A stretch of 64,000 nt of DNA from Ostreococcus lucimarinus CCE9901 (taxonomy: Eukaryota > Chlorophyta > Mamiellophyceae > Mamiellales > Bathycoccaceae), in the NCBI RefSeq assembly GCF_000092065.1, contig NC_009361.1, forward strand, positions 682,001 through 746,000. The letters run 5' to 3'. The first letter of the stretch is position 1; each line of letters begins with the position of its first letter. Under the pieces are notes generated by a model, which worked only from the letters and a program-made list of their open reading frames with translations, did not search any database and was not told where the DNA came from. Shown piece after piece: positions 49,889-58,470 of this stretch. The position numbers and the translations under genes are program-made.

Positions 49889-51664
49889 ATGACGGCGGGC
49901 GCGCGGACGACGACGACGCTGGAGCGGTACACGCCGCGGGACGCGGACCCGGACGAGGTGTTCGAGGAGATGATTTTGGATTGGCGCGCGAATCCGCGGG
50001 TGAAGCTGCGGCGAAGGCGCGAGTGGGGGTGGGACGCGAGGGACGCGGCGACGACGGCGGCGCTGAGCGCGGCGTGGACGCTGGGACCGGCGACGCTGGC
50101 GTGGACGGCGGCGAAGGCGTACGTGAATCGGGGAAGCGCGATGGAGCGAAGGAAGAAAAAGTGGGGGGTCGTGATGGCGCTCGCGGCGAGCGAATTGGGG
50201 TGGTACGCGCACAGGCGAGGGGTCGGGAAGCGATTCGACGACGACGAAAATATGAAGGCGACGCCGACGCGACGGGATTTCGATCGGTTCTTGCAGCTTC
50301 GCTACGACGGAGTGTTGGATTTTAACGCGTACATCAGGGGATGGATGAAGACGTGGAAGAGTTTCGCGTTCGGTGAACGCGAGAATCCGTTTCGGGCGAC
50401 GCCGTCGAGCCCGCCCTTGTCCAGGGCGTCGACGCCCGGGATCGATCGCGCCGAGTCGCCGGCGTTTCACCGAGAGACGGCGCTGGATTTTTTACGTTTC
50501 GGCTTTCACGACGCGCTGAGCGCGGAAGAGATCGGCGAGCGCAAAGAGCGGGAGCTGAGGACATTCATGGAGGAAATTGAGGCGCACTGGAACTTGAAAT
50601 TCGACGACAACGCGGCGAGGGAATCGTTCGAGTTTATGTTTCACACAAAGGAAAAGCTCGGGGCGTTGCATCAACCGCTGTTGTTCACCGCGTGGGTGAA
50701 CGGTGTGGCGGGCGTGACCGGGCTGGCGTTACACGCGTTGGGATTTAAATTGTATCACGGCGCCAACGGGTGTTCGTACTGGGCGAACTGCGAAATCGTC
50801 GAGAATAATTGGAAGCGACGACGCGCGAGGACGGCGACGCGAGAGACGAGGCACGGCCGAGGCGTCGAGACGAGACCGGTGTTGTGCGGAGACGCGGGCG
50901 ACGCGAGCGACGGCGATACGAAGCCAATCATTTTCGTCCACGGCCTGGGCGTCGGACTCGCGCCGTATGTTCCGCACATCGCGCAACTCTTGCGCAGCAG
51001 ACCGAATCGCAAAATCGCCATGCTGACGCTTCCTCACATTAGCATGCGAGCGGTGCCGAAGGTGCCTGAACTCGACGACATGGTGGACACGGTGGTGGAA
51101 ATCACGAAGAAGCACGCATTTCGCGCGCCAGCGCTGTACGGACACAGTTTCGGCACCTTTGTCGTGGCGAGGACGTGTCAAAGGTTTTGCGTGAGTTCAA
51201 TCGTGCTCCTCGATCCGGTTTGCGTGTGCTTGTGCTTACCGCAAACTGTAGGTATTTTATACCAGCTCAATAAGAGCTGGGTCGACTTCAGGAATAGACT
51301 CATGGAAGGTCCGCGAACGCTCGCGACCGCGTCGTTTTGGCGCGATGGAAATGCATTGTTGTACTTTTTGTTGCGCGACTACTTTCTTCTTCGAGAAATC
51401 GGCGTCATGACGGCGCTTCGAAGAAAGTTTTGGTGGGCTCGTTATAACTTGTGGGCGGACGATTTGCCGGTGGACTCACTCATCGTGCTCGAATCGAATG
51501 ATCTATTGCTCGACACGGACGCCATCTGCAGGCACGTGTTGAGGCAATCAAAGGCGCGAATTATTTGGCAAGAGAAATTCGCGCACGGCGAATTTTGCAT
51601 GCCGTGGGGATACGGCTTGCGAAGCGACGTTGTCGACTTCTTAGACGCGTTAAAGAACGCGTAA
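49889..51664 (+). CDS. Alpha/beta hydrolase, possibly membrane-associated
   Basis: 591 residues. The N-terminal half is specific to this family, with two hydrophobic stretches (AALSAAWTLGPATLAWTAAK and VVMALAASELGWYA). The hydrolase core starts near residue 345: IIFVHGLGVGLAPY, nucleophile elbow LYGHSFGTFV with Ser 420, acid in ESNDLLLDTD, and His in EKFAHGEFCMPWG. The triad is complete. Substrate unknown; lipase or esterase activity is plausible. ATG 49889; upstream GTG at 49745 rejected. Confidence 0.8.
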   Translation: MTAGARTTTTLERYTPRDADPDEVFEEMILDWRANPRVKLRRRREWGWDARDAATTAALSAAWTLGPATLAWTAAKAYVNRGSAMERRKKKWGVVMALAASELGWYAHRRGVGKRFDDDENMKATPTRRDFDRFLQLRYDGVLDFNAYIRGWMKTWKSFAFGERENPFRATPSSPPLSRASTPGIDRAESPAFHRETALDFLRFGFHDALSAEEIGERKERELRTFMEEIEAHWNLKFDDNAARESFEFMFHTKEKLGALHQPLLFTAWVNGVAGVTGLALHALGFKLYHGANGCSYWANCEIVENNWKRRRARTATRETRHGRGVETRPVLCGDAGDASDGDTKPIIFVHGLGVGLAPYVPHIAQLLRSRPNRKIAMLTLPHISMRAVPKVPELDDMVDTVVEITKKHAFRAPALYGHSFGTFVVARTCQRFCVSSIVLLDPVCVCLCLPQTVGILYQLNKSWVDFRNRLMEGPRTLATASFWRDGNALLYFLLRDYFLLREIGVMTALRRKFWWARYNLWADDLPVDSLIVLESNDLLLDTDAICRHVLRQSKARIIWQEKFAHGEFCMPWGYGLRSDVVDFLDALKNA

Positions 51665-51766
51665 TAGGCGCTCATGCCGTGATATTGGTGTAATAATGAG
51701 AATAGCTAATTGATCTTCGCTCTTTTACACGCAAGCGAGCTAATGGTACATTTGTTTCACATTTTT

Positions 51767-54700
51767 CTAGCGCCACTCGACGAAGTGTTGGCGCAGTTGC
51801 TTTGGTCGACAAGAGCGACCTTCTTCGAGGTTGAACTTGTAGCAAACTCCTTGACGCAGTTCCATCGGGAACAAATCCGGATGGAGAATTCGAGCTAAAG
51901 TCTCCACACCATCAACGAGTTGTGGACCGGCTTGACAAATCATTTCGTGGGAGAGAACGAAGACGCGGCGATCGCGCACGGCAGGAATCACCCACCAACC
52001 CGGCTGACTCGCCAAATGTTCTAGCTGTTCGAGCGTCCTCTCCATGGTTTCTTCGGATGATTTACCTATGTAGCAAGGCACGAGAAGTAACACATCTGGG
52101 CCGTACGACAGCACTTGCTCCCATCGCATGCGCTCAGCTGAAACGCCCGGTTCGTGAAGTTCGTCGATACCGCCGGCGATTGATTTCATCTCGGGCAGCC
52201 AGTGTCCGCCGGCGACGAGAGGTTTGATGCCTTCCAAAGACATGACCTTCGGCCTTTCGTCAGCCGTGGCGACGACACGAGCGATAGTACGCAAACGTGA
52301 TCGAAGCTGCGTCAGCAAAGTCACCGCCTTTTCCTTTACACCGCACAAAATCCCGATTTGAAGAATCACGTCCAAGACGTCGCTCAGCGTCTTTGGAGCG
52401 ACGGGGAAGATTGACGGCCGCGACGCGTCGACTTCCAAGGAATCTTCGTCCGAATCAAACTCTGCGTTCGTCAAGAAAACTTCGGCTTCGTGTAGAAACT
52501 TGGCGGTGCCAAAACGCACATCGGTGCACTGTGAGCACACGTCTGGGGTGAAGATGAGTCGAGCCTCTGCGTGGCGCACAAAGTTGACGTCGAAGAAACA
52601 CCATTTGTCGAGCGCGCTCACGTGCGACGACGAGCTATGCCTGGCCTCCAAACGAGTCAGCGAGTTGTAGCTCGACCCGTGATGAGTTCCACCAAAAAAT
52701 TCGAAATCGCCATTCAAAGAGTTCGAAGACTTCTTTCGATTGTCAGCGAGACCAGCGCTCGATTGCGGCAAAGCGAGAGAGTGCAAGTGTCTGGCGACGA
52801 TTTTTGGGTAATCCGTGATGTCCTCTGGAAGCACGCACGCCTCCGTGATGCCGACGATTCGATCGCCGACGCCAAGTGCATAGAGGATAGATGTCGCAGT
52901 CGTGGAAAGGGAAATTATCGACCCCACCGATTGCGGCAACGGAAGCTGCAGCTGCGAAGGCGCGTGGAGATGATCCGCCATGACTTGCGGCGCGGCGCCA
53001 AAGTATAAGTGCAGAGCCACATCGAGCTCGGGTTGCGTCGTTGACTTACGAGGCATTCCCGAGAGTTTCGATATTTGCGCACCCAGTGACTGCATCGACG
53101 CCGATGAGCGCGAGCGGAACATTCCTAATCCCTCCGCCGAGTCCAAGTCAACCGAGTACTCGCGGAAGTCGCGAGACATCGCACGAGCGCGCCGCGGCGG
53201 CAAAACCTGTTTGACTTTTTCTGGTGAATCCGACTGCGCTGACCGCGCGAGCATCTCTTCCTCGCTCATACTCCTGCTTCGTTCGAGAGCCTTGTCGAAC
53301 TTTCTCGAACTGATTGGCGTCAGAGGTCCGAAGCTCTTGCTCATCGTCCTTCGTGAAACCATCGCCGCGCGCGCCGCGGCTTCCGCCGCGCCCGGCGGCA
53401 CGCTTCTGCACGACTCAACGAACGAGGAAGCCAAAGATGGATTAGCGCCAAAGTGAAGGTGTAACTGCGATACCAGCACATTGTTCCACGCGAAACCGTC
53501 GAGATTGATCGAGTTTTTGCCCTTGCCGAATTTTCGTTCCTGCTTCACCTCGTACGTCGCGCCCCAGCCGATGGCGACTTTATCCTCCGTCACGCGCATC
53601 TTGCTCGGTCTATCGCCGTGTATTTCGCTGTATCGAAACGTCTGACCTCGAACGACTTCACCCTCGTTGAACAAAGGATTTCCGGGCGCAATAGTGATCT
53701 CGGCGTATCCCGTCTTCACCGAACTCGTGAGTCGCGTCGCGAAGGGCGCGACGCCGCACATGGATCGAGGCGAGCTCCCATCCGGCGCTGAGAGCGACTG
53801 CGAAAGGAACATCAATCCACCGCATTCGGCGTACACCACGCCTCCTGCTGTGGCAAACGCCGTCACCGCCGATCGTAAAGGCCGATTCTTGAACAAGGCC
53901 TGCGCGTGAAACTCGGGATAACCTCCGCCAAAGATGACGCCTTGGACGTCGCTCGGCAATCCTTCGCCGGCTATCGGACTAAAGTAGACTAATTCCGCCC
54001 CCGCGTCTTCCAACTTGGCTAAATTTTCGGGATAGTAGAAGCAAAACGCTTCGTCTCGAGCGACAGCGATGCGCACTTTCGGCTTTGACGGCCCCGCCTC
54101 GAGTTCCTCTCGCATGGCGCGTTCGAGCGCCAAATCGCGCGCGACGCGCGGCGAAATTTCGTACGCCGGCATCGCTTCGAACAACGCGTCGAGATCGACG
54201 TTTTGCTCGAGCAACATCGCCATGTGCTGAATTTTCTGCTCCATGGCGTCGTCACTCGTCGTCGCCGCGCTCGTTGGATCAAACGTGGGCCCGTTGGTGT
54301 CCTTGGGAATCCCCCCGAAGACGTCCACGTGCGCCATCGCCGCCAAGAGACTTTCTCGCAAGTACTCCGTGTGCGCCTCACCACCGGTTTTGTTGAAAAC
54401 CACCCCCACCAAATTCAACTCCGCGTCGAATTCTCTGTACCCCTTGATCACCGCCGCCACCGAGCGCGCCATGGCGTTACAATCCACCACCAGCAGCACC
54501 CCCGCCTCGAGCCACTTTGCCATCTGCGCCGTCGATCCGTCCTCGCTCATCCCATCTCTCCCATCGTACAGCCCCATCACCCCGTCCACGATCGCCACGT
54601 CGCACGTCTCCGCGTGTTTCGCCACCACCCTCGCCACCGCTCCCGCGCTCATCATGTACCCATCCAGATTTTCGCTCTCCCGCGCGTCCCCGCTCTGGCT

Positions 54701-54859
54701 CCGCAGCGCCGATCGGTGCGCCATGGGATCCACGAAATCGCACCCAACCTTGAACGCTCGCACTCGCAGTCCCCGTCTCGCGTACGCCAGCATCAACGCC
54801 GTCGCGATCGTCGTCTTCCCCACCCCCGAGTGCGTTCCCGCGACGACCACCACCTTCAT
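51767..54859 (-). CDS. Fusion: cobyrinate a,c-diamide synthase (CobB/CbiA) with BtuF-type corrinoid-binding domain
   Basis: 1030 residues, single exon, from ATG 54859. Residues 1-485: CobB/CbiA, which uses ATP and glutamine to amidate side chains a and c of cobyrinate in B12 synthesis. P-loop GTHSGVGKTT 8-17, VDGVMGLYDG, a glutaminase domain with Cys 346 in YAECGGLMFL, and the His end SQLHLHFGANP 464-474. Residues 486-610: a Ser/Arg-rich linker. Residues 615-624 repeat the His-end motif (ALHLYFGAAP). Residues 645-1000: BtuF/cobalamin-binding fold (SIISLSTTATSILYALGVGD, PDVCSQCTD, PDVLLLVPCYIG) with a Ser/His insert near 700-746. No signal or transit peptide is evident, so a cytosolic location is inferred. 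Confidence 0.88.
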   Translation of the reverse strand: MKVVVVAGTHSGVGKTTIATALMLAYARRGLRVRAFKVGCDFVDPMAHRSALRSQSGDARESENLDGYMMSAGAVARVVAKHAETCDVAIVDGVMGLYDGRDGMSEDGSTAQMAKWLEAGVLLVVDCNAMARSVAAVIKGYREFDAELNLVGVVFNKTGGEAHTEYLRESLLAAMAHVDVFGGIPKDTNGPTFDPTSAATTSDDAMEQKIQHMAMLLEQNVDLDALFEAMPAYEISPRVARDLALERAMREELEAGPSKPKVRIAVARDEAFCFYYPENLAKLEDAGAELVYFSPIAGEGLPSDVQGVIFGGGYPEFHAQALFKNRPLRSAVTAFATAGGVVYAECGGLMFLSQSLSAPDGSSPRSMCGVAPFATRLTSSVKTGYAEITIAPGNPLFNEGEVVRGQTFRYSEIHGDRPSKMRVTEDKVAIGWGATYEVKQERKFGKGKNSINLDGFAWNNVLVSQLHLHFGANPSLASSFVESCRSVPPGAAEAAARAAMVSRRTMSKSFGPLTPISSRKFDKALERSRSMSEEEMLARSAQSDSPEKVKQVLPPRRARAMSRDFREYSVDLDSAEGLGMFRSRSSASMQSLGAQISKLSGMPRKSTTQPELDVALHLYFGAAPQVMADHLHAPSQLQLPLPQSVGSIISLSTTATSILYALGVGDRIVGITEACVLPEDITDYPKIVARHLHSLALPQSSAGLADNRKKSSNSLNGDFEFFGGTHHGSSYNSLTRLEARHSSSSHVSALDKWCFFDVNFVRHAEARLIFTPDVCSQCTDVRFGTAKFLHEAEVFLTNAEFDSDEDSLEVDASRPSIFPVAPKTLSDVLDVILQIGILCGVKEKAVTLLTQLRSRLRTIARVVATADERPKVMSLEGIKPLVAGGHWLPEMKSIAGGIDELHEPGVSAERMRWEQVLSYGPDVLLLVPCYIGKSSEETMERTLEQLEHLASQPGWWVIPAVRDRRVFVLSHEMICQAGPQLVDGVETLARILHPDLFPMELRQGVCYKFNLEEGRSCRPKQLRQHFVEWR

Positions 54860-55166
54860 CGCGCTCGATCGTTCGCGCGCGCTCGAGCTCTCGACGTCTC
54901 GTCCCTCTCGCGCGTCGTCGCGCGCGTCGTCGCGCTCGATCCGTCCCGCGCGCTTCCGCTCGACGCTGACGCTCGACGCGCGTTCGCTCGCGCGCGCTCG
55001 CGCGTTCGCGCGTCCCCGCGTCTCGCGCGCGTCGCGCCGTGCGGCGCCGGCGCCAACGGGTCGGTCGGTCGGTCGGTCGGTCGGTCGGTCCGTGTTTGTA
55101 AAACGGTCGGTCGCCGCGGCGCAAGCCCTAAGCCGGCGACGGCGCGCGACACACGGCGACGCGACG
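54860..55166. promoter_or_regulatory. Divergent promoter, CobB-BtuF / plastid uL18
   Basis: A 307-bp head-to-head spacer with a GGTC tetranucleotide tract at about 55059-55091, like the one before the ROK kinase, and a single telomere-like CCCTAA at 55126. No gene is evident. Confidence 0.5.
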
Positions 55167-56082
55167 ATGAACGCGCTCACGCACGCGATGCTCACGTCGA
55201 GGGCGACGATTAGAGGGAACGGCTTAGCCACGTCGGTGACGACGACGCCGAGGAGAGGTGCGCGCGCGAGACGCGAAGACCGAAGACCGAAGACGCGCGA
55301 GGAGACGCGAGGGAACGCGATGGGGGGGCGACGACGGGACGCGCGCGAAGCGCGCGCGATGGGAGTGGACGCGCGAGGGCGCGCGAATGGAGGGTAGAAA
55401 TGCGCGGGCGTCGAGCGGGACGCGCGAACGCGCGCGACGGGGGTCGCGGCGCGGGAAGTCGGCGCGACGCGAATGGGGCGCGGAAACCCCGAGGGTTGGG
55501 GAAACCCTGGAGCGAGGGTCGGCGAGCGAGGACTGACGAATGATGCGCGATTCTCGCGAGCGCAGCCGCCGTGGTGACTTCGGCGAAGATGACGCCCAAG
55601 GAAGCGAAGCGTCAGCAGCGACACCGCAAGATTCGATCCAAGGTGCGTCGATGGATCGAGAGTCGCGAAGACGCGAGCGACGACGGACGCCCCCTCGCGA
55701 AGACGCGAGGCGAGACGAGCGCGAGAGACTGACGAGCGATGCGATCGTCCGTTTCCATCGATAGATTTCCGGATCGTCCGAACGCCCGCGCATTTCCGTG
55801 TACAGATCGAACCAGCACGTCTACGTCCAAGTCATCGATGACGAAAACCAAAAAACCATCGCCGCGCTCGGGACGATGAGCGCGTCCGTCAAGGCCGTCA
55901 TCGGGAGCGAGGAGTGGAAGGGCAAGACCGTGGAGTCTGCGGAGCAAGTCGGGAAGATGCTCGGTGCCGTGTGCGTCGAAAAGGGCATCACGCAGGCTGT
56001 GTTCGACCGCGGTGGATTCCTCTACCACGGCCGCGTCAAGGCCATCGCCGACGGCGCTCGCGCCGCCGGCGTCGCGATGTGA
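55167..56082 (+). CDS. PRPL18: Plastid 50S ribosomal protein uL18, three exons
   Basis: 5S-rRNA-binding protein of the plastid large subunit. Exons 55167-55257, 55566-55642 and 55765-56082 give 161 residues. Exon 1 is a transit peptide (SRATIRGNGLATSVTTTPRR); exon 2 ends it (AVVTSAK) and opens the mature part (KRQQRHRKIRSK). Exon 3 carries ISGSSERPRISVYRSNQHVY, VQVIDDE and FDRGGFLYHGRVKAIADGAR. Both introns start GTGCGC or GTGCGT, hold CTGAC 29-32 nt before the acceptor and end AG. Phases 1 and 0 fit exactly. It is bacterial-type L18, not the cytosolic eukaryotic uL18. Confidence 0.94.
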
Positions 56083-56394
56083 GCGCGCTCCGCGAATGCG
56101 ACGCTCGCGCTCGTCTCGATCGCCGCGCCTCGCGCGCGCGTCTCGATCGAGCGCGTCGTTGTTGTTTAGATCATATTCATCTTCACTTTGTAATCGTGAA
56201 CTGTTAGCAGCAAAAACACTCGCCTCGCCGCCGCCTCGGCCTCGCCGCGCCTTGGATAAGGGGATAAGTGACGTCAGCCATCGAACGCGGTCGCGAGCCA
56301 TCGCGTCGCGGCACACGCCGGCGCGTCGAGACCCGCGTCTTGACGCTCGATCGCTCGCGCGCTCGACGCACGAACACTTCGCGCGCGCGCACCG
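56083..56394. other. Spacer of 312 bp without a gene
   Basis: Contains the uL18 3' region, with an AT-rich stretch around 56158-56210, and the PP2C promoter/5' UTR, which is GC-rich. Nothing else is recognised. Confidence 0.5.
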
Positions 56395-57432
56395 ATGCAC
56401 GCCCAAGCGCGCACCGCGCGCGCCGTCGACGTCGCGCGAACGACGTCCAAAAAGCAAAAGCATCACAGCCAACGCGCGGTGTCCGCGCGCGCGGCGGCGA
56501 CGAGCGAGACGACGACGAGCGTCGGAGTGAGGATAGGAAGCGCGAGCGTCAAAGGGACGGTTCGTAAGCAAAACGAGGATCGATTCTCGACGTACGCGCC
56601 GAAGACGAAACCCGAAGACGGGACGCCGAGCTTGATCGCGAGCGTCTTCGACGGTCACGGAGGCAAAGCGGTGAGCGAATGGCTGCGAGAAAACTTGAAC
56701 GAGTTCATTCTGGGGGAGTGGAAGCAGGCTGATTTTCCACTCGACGCGCTGCGAACGGCGTGCTTGAAGGCGGACCAGGTTTTGGTGGCGCCGCAGGAGG
56801 GATTTTTCGCGTCGTTTGGCGAGCGAGGCGTCGGCGGGTCCAAGTGCGGGAGCACGGCGGTCATCGTGGCGTTGTATGAGGAGGGCGGTTCCAAGCGCTT
56901 GGCCACGGCGAACGTTGGCGATGCGCGTATTTTGTTGGTCCGCGATGGGAAGGCGTTGCAGTTGAGCGTTGATCACGTGCCGGATGACGAAGCCGAGCGC
57001 AAGCGCATCGATCGCGGCAACCCGAACTTGCGCCAGTCGCTCGTGAAGTTTACCGAAGGTTCTTGGCGAGTCGGTGGTGTCTTGGCGCTTTCGCGCGCGT
57101 TCGGTGATTCCTTCTTGAAGGAAAGCGGTCGCTTCGAAGGCATCGGCGAGAAGAACGCGGATTATGGCAGTGGATTTGGCTTGAACGCCGAGCCGGATTG
57201 CTACATTGAGCAAATCACGGCGGCCGACTCGTGGGTCATGCTTTCCTCCGATGGTTTGTTCGAGAACCCCGAACGCGGTGGTGGTGGCGGTTGGACGAAC
57301 CAAGAGATCGCCGATTTCTTGACCTCGGCGCCCGCGGACGCGGAGCCGGAGACGCTCGCGAAGGAGCTCATCGCGCAAGCCGTCGCCAAGGGTAGCACGG
57401 ATGACGTGACGGTTCAACTTTTGCGCCTCTGA
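56395..57432 (+). CDS. PP2C-type protein phosphatase, probably plastid
   Basis: Metal-dependent Ser/Thr phosphatase of 345 residues. The first 40 or so residues are Ala/Arg/Thr/Ser-rich, like a plastid leader. Motifs: RKQNEDRF (Glu 61, Asp 62), VFDGHGG (Asp 86), GSTAVIVAL, ATANVGDARILL, LALSRAFGD, MLSSDGLFE, and STDDVTVQLL; all metal ligands are present. It could be related to the thylakoid phosphatases PPH1/TAP38 or PBCP that act on light-harvesting proteins; the sequence alone does not settle this. ATG 56395. Confidence 0.88.
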   Translation: MHAQARTARAVDVARTTSKKQKHHSQRAVSARAAATSETTTSVGVRIGSASVKGTVRKQNEDRFSTYAPKTKPEDGTPSLIASVFDGHGGKAVSEWLRENLNEFILGEWKQADFPLDALRTACLKADQVLVAPQEGFFASFGERGVGGSKCGSTAVIVALYEEGGSKRLATANVGDARILLVRDGKALQLSVDHVPDDEAERKRIDRGNPNLRQSLVKFTEGSWRVGGVLALSRAFGDSFLKESGRFEGIGEKNADYGSGFGLNAEPDCYIEQITAADSWVMLSSDGLFENPERGGGGGWTNQEIADFLTSAPADAEPETLAKELIAQAVAKGSTDDVTVQLLRL

Positions 57433-57622
57433 GCGCGTTCGCGCGAGCGACGATCACAGTAGGAACCCCATCGACGATCTCGACGAGTTGTTTTGCAATA
57501 ACGATAACAAGGAAAAAGCTGCCTCTTTCATTTCAAAGTACGTGCGCGCGAAATTCCATTGCGAGAAGACTAGTTTACATATTAAGCGCCGTCGGGAAAT
57601 CGCCCGACCGCCGCGTGGAGTA

Positions 57623-58189
57623 TTAATCCATCAAGTATCCCGCGATGAAGCACAAGAAGAAGAACGCCAGCGCACCGTAAATCAACTGCGACTTCTCGCC
57701 CTCTGTCATCGCGTTCGTCCCGAGCCCGTAGCCTTGGTTTTGCTCAAACCCCGCGACTTGCTTCCCGAGCGACTTGAACTTGACCTTCTCCGCCCCGCAC
57801 GTCGGACAACGCCAGTCATCCGGCAAGTCCTTAAACTGCGTTCCCGCGCTCACGGGATAGAAATCGTCCCCAACTTTGGGCTTGTATTCGTACATGCAGC
57901 TCTGACACTGCCAGTCGCCCTGCCCGATGACGGCGAACTTTTCCACCAAATCTGGGTTATCGCGGTTCAGCGCCCCCTTAGCCTCGCTCTGGTTCGCGAA
58001 CATGTACTCATCGTCCTCTTCTCCCGCCTTCACCGCGACCGAGCGCGCCGCGCGCGCGTCCAGCGTCGCGCTTCGCGGCGCGATCGCGACCGCGCGCGCG
58101 AGGGATGACGTCGACGTGACTTTTCGCGCGTTCGCGGGCGCGAGACGGGCGACTCGCGCGCAGCGCGCGCGCGCCATCGTGAGCGTCAT
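57623..58189 (-). CDS. RBD1: Membrane-anchored plastid rubredoxin
   Basis: 188 residues. Leader of about 54 residues (Arg/Ala/Ser-rich, ending AVKA). The rubredoxin iron site follows: CQSC (Cys 95, 98) and CPTC (Cys 128, 131), with DLPDDWRCPTCGA. A single C-terminal transmembrane helix (about 168-186, LIYGALAFFFLCFIAGYL) anchors it in the thylakoid. This matches RBD1/RubA, needed for assembly of photosystem II and/or I. All four ligands are intact. ATG 58189. Confidence 0.94.
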   Translation of the reverse strand: MTLTMARARCARVARLAPANARKVTSTSSLARAVAIAPRSATLDARAARSVAVKAGEEDDEYMFANQSEAKGALNRDNPDLVEKFAVIGQGDWQCQSCMYEYKPKVGDDFYPVSAGTQFKDLPDDWRCPTCGAEKVKFKSLGKQVAGFEQNQGYGLGTNAMTEGEKSQLIYGALAFFFLCFIAGYLMD

Positions 58190-58470
58190 TACGTTTGTTT
58201 CGTTCGCGCGCGAGCGGGGCGACGCGCTCGGGCGTGCGCGACGGCGTTTGCGGCCGAGACGCGCGACGCGGGCGGTGTCGATGAAGCGGCGCGCGCGGCG
58301 CGCGATGACATTTCGTCACAGCGCGACGCGTCGAGCGGTCGCGACGCGACGCGCGTCGACGAGGCGCGAAAACGACGCGCGCGCGATCGATCGCGCGGGT
58401 TCGACGGGCGCGCGATCGCGTCGTGCGAAAGAAACGCGCGATCGCGCGCGGGGGGAGATAACCGAAAGCC

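Noticed and set aside
49711-49932. Possible transit peptide upstream of YeiH in the same frame
   Set aside because: The open stretch looks Ser/Arg-rich but begins with GTG and has no ATG before 49710; it also overlaps the divergent hydrolase start.
48796-50325. 509-codon plus-strand frame over YeiH and the hydrolase gene
   Set aside because: Arg/Asp-rich low complexity; both underlying genes are well supported in other frames.
54860-55624. 255-codon N-terminal extension of CobB-BtuF
   Set aside because: Starts with GTG, is Arg/Ala/Ser low complexity and overlaps the uL18 exons 1 and 2; a P-loop start at 54859 is normal for CobB.
55612-57417. 601-codon minus-strand frame across uL18 and PP2C
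   Set aside because: It runs over the exons of two supported genes and shows no motifs; a GC-driven shadow.
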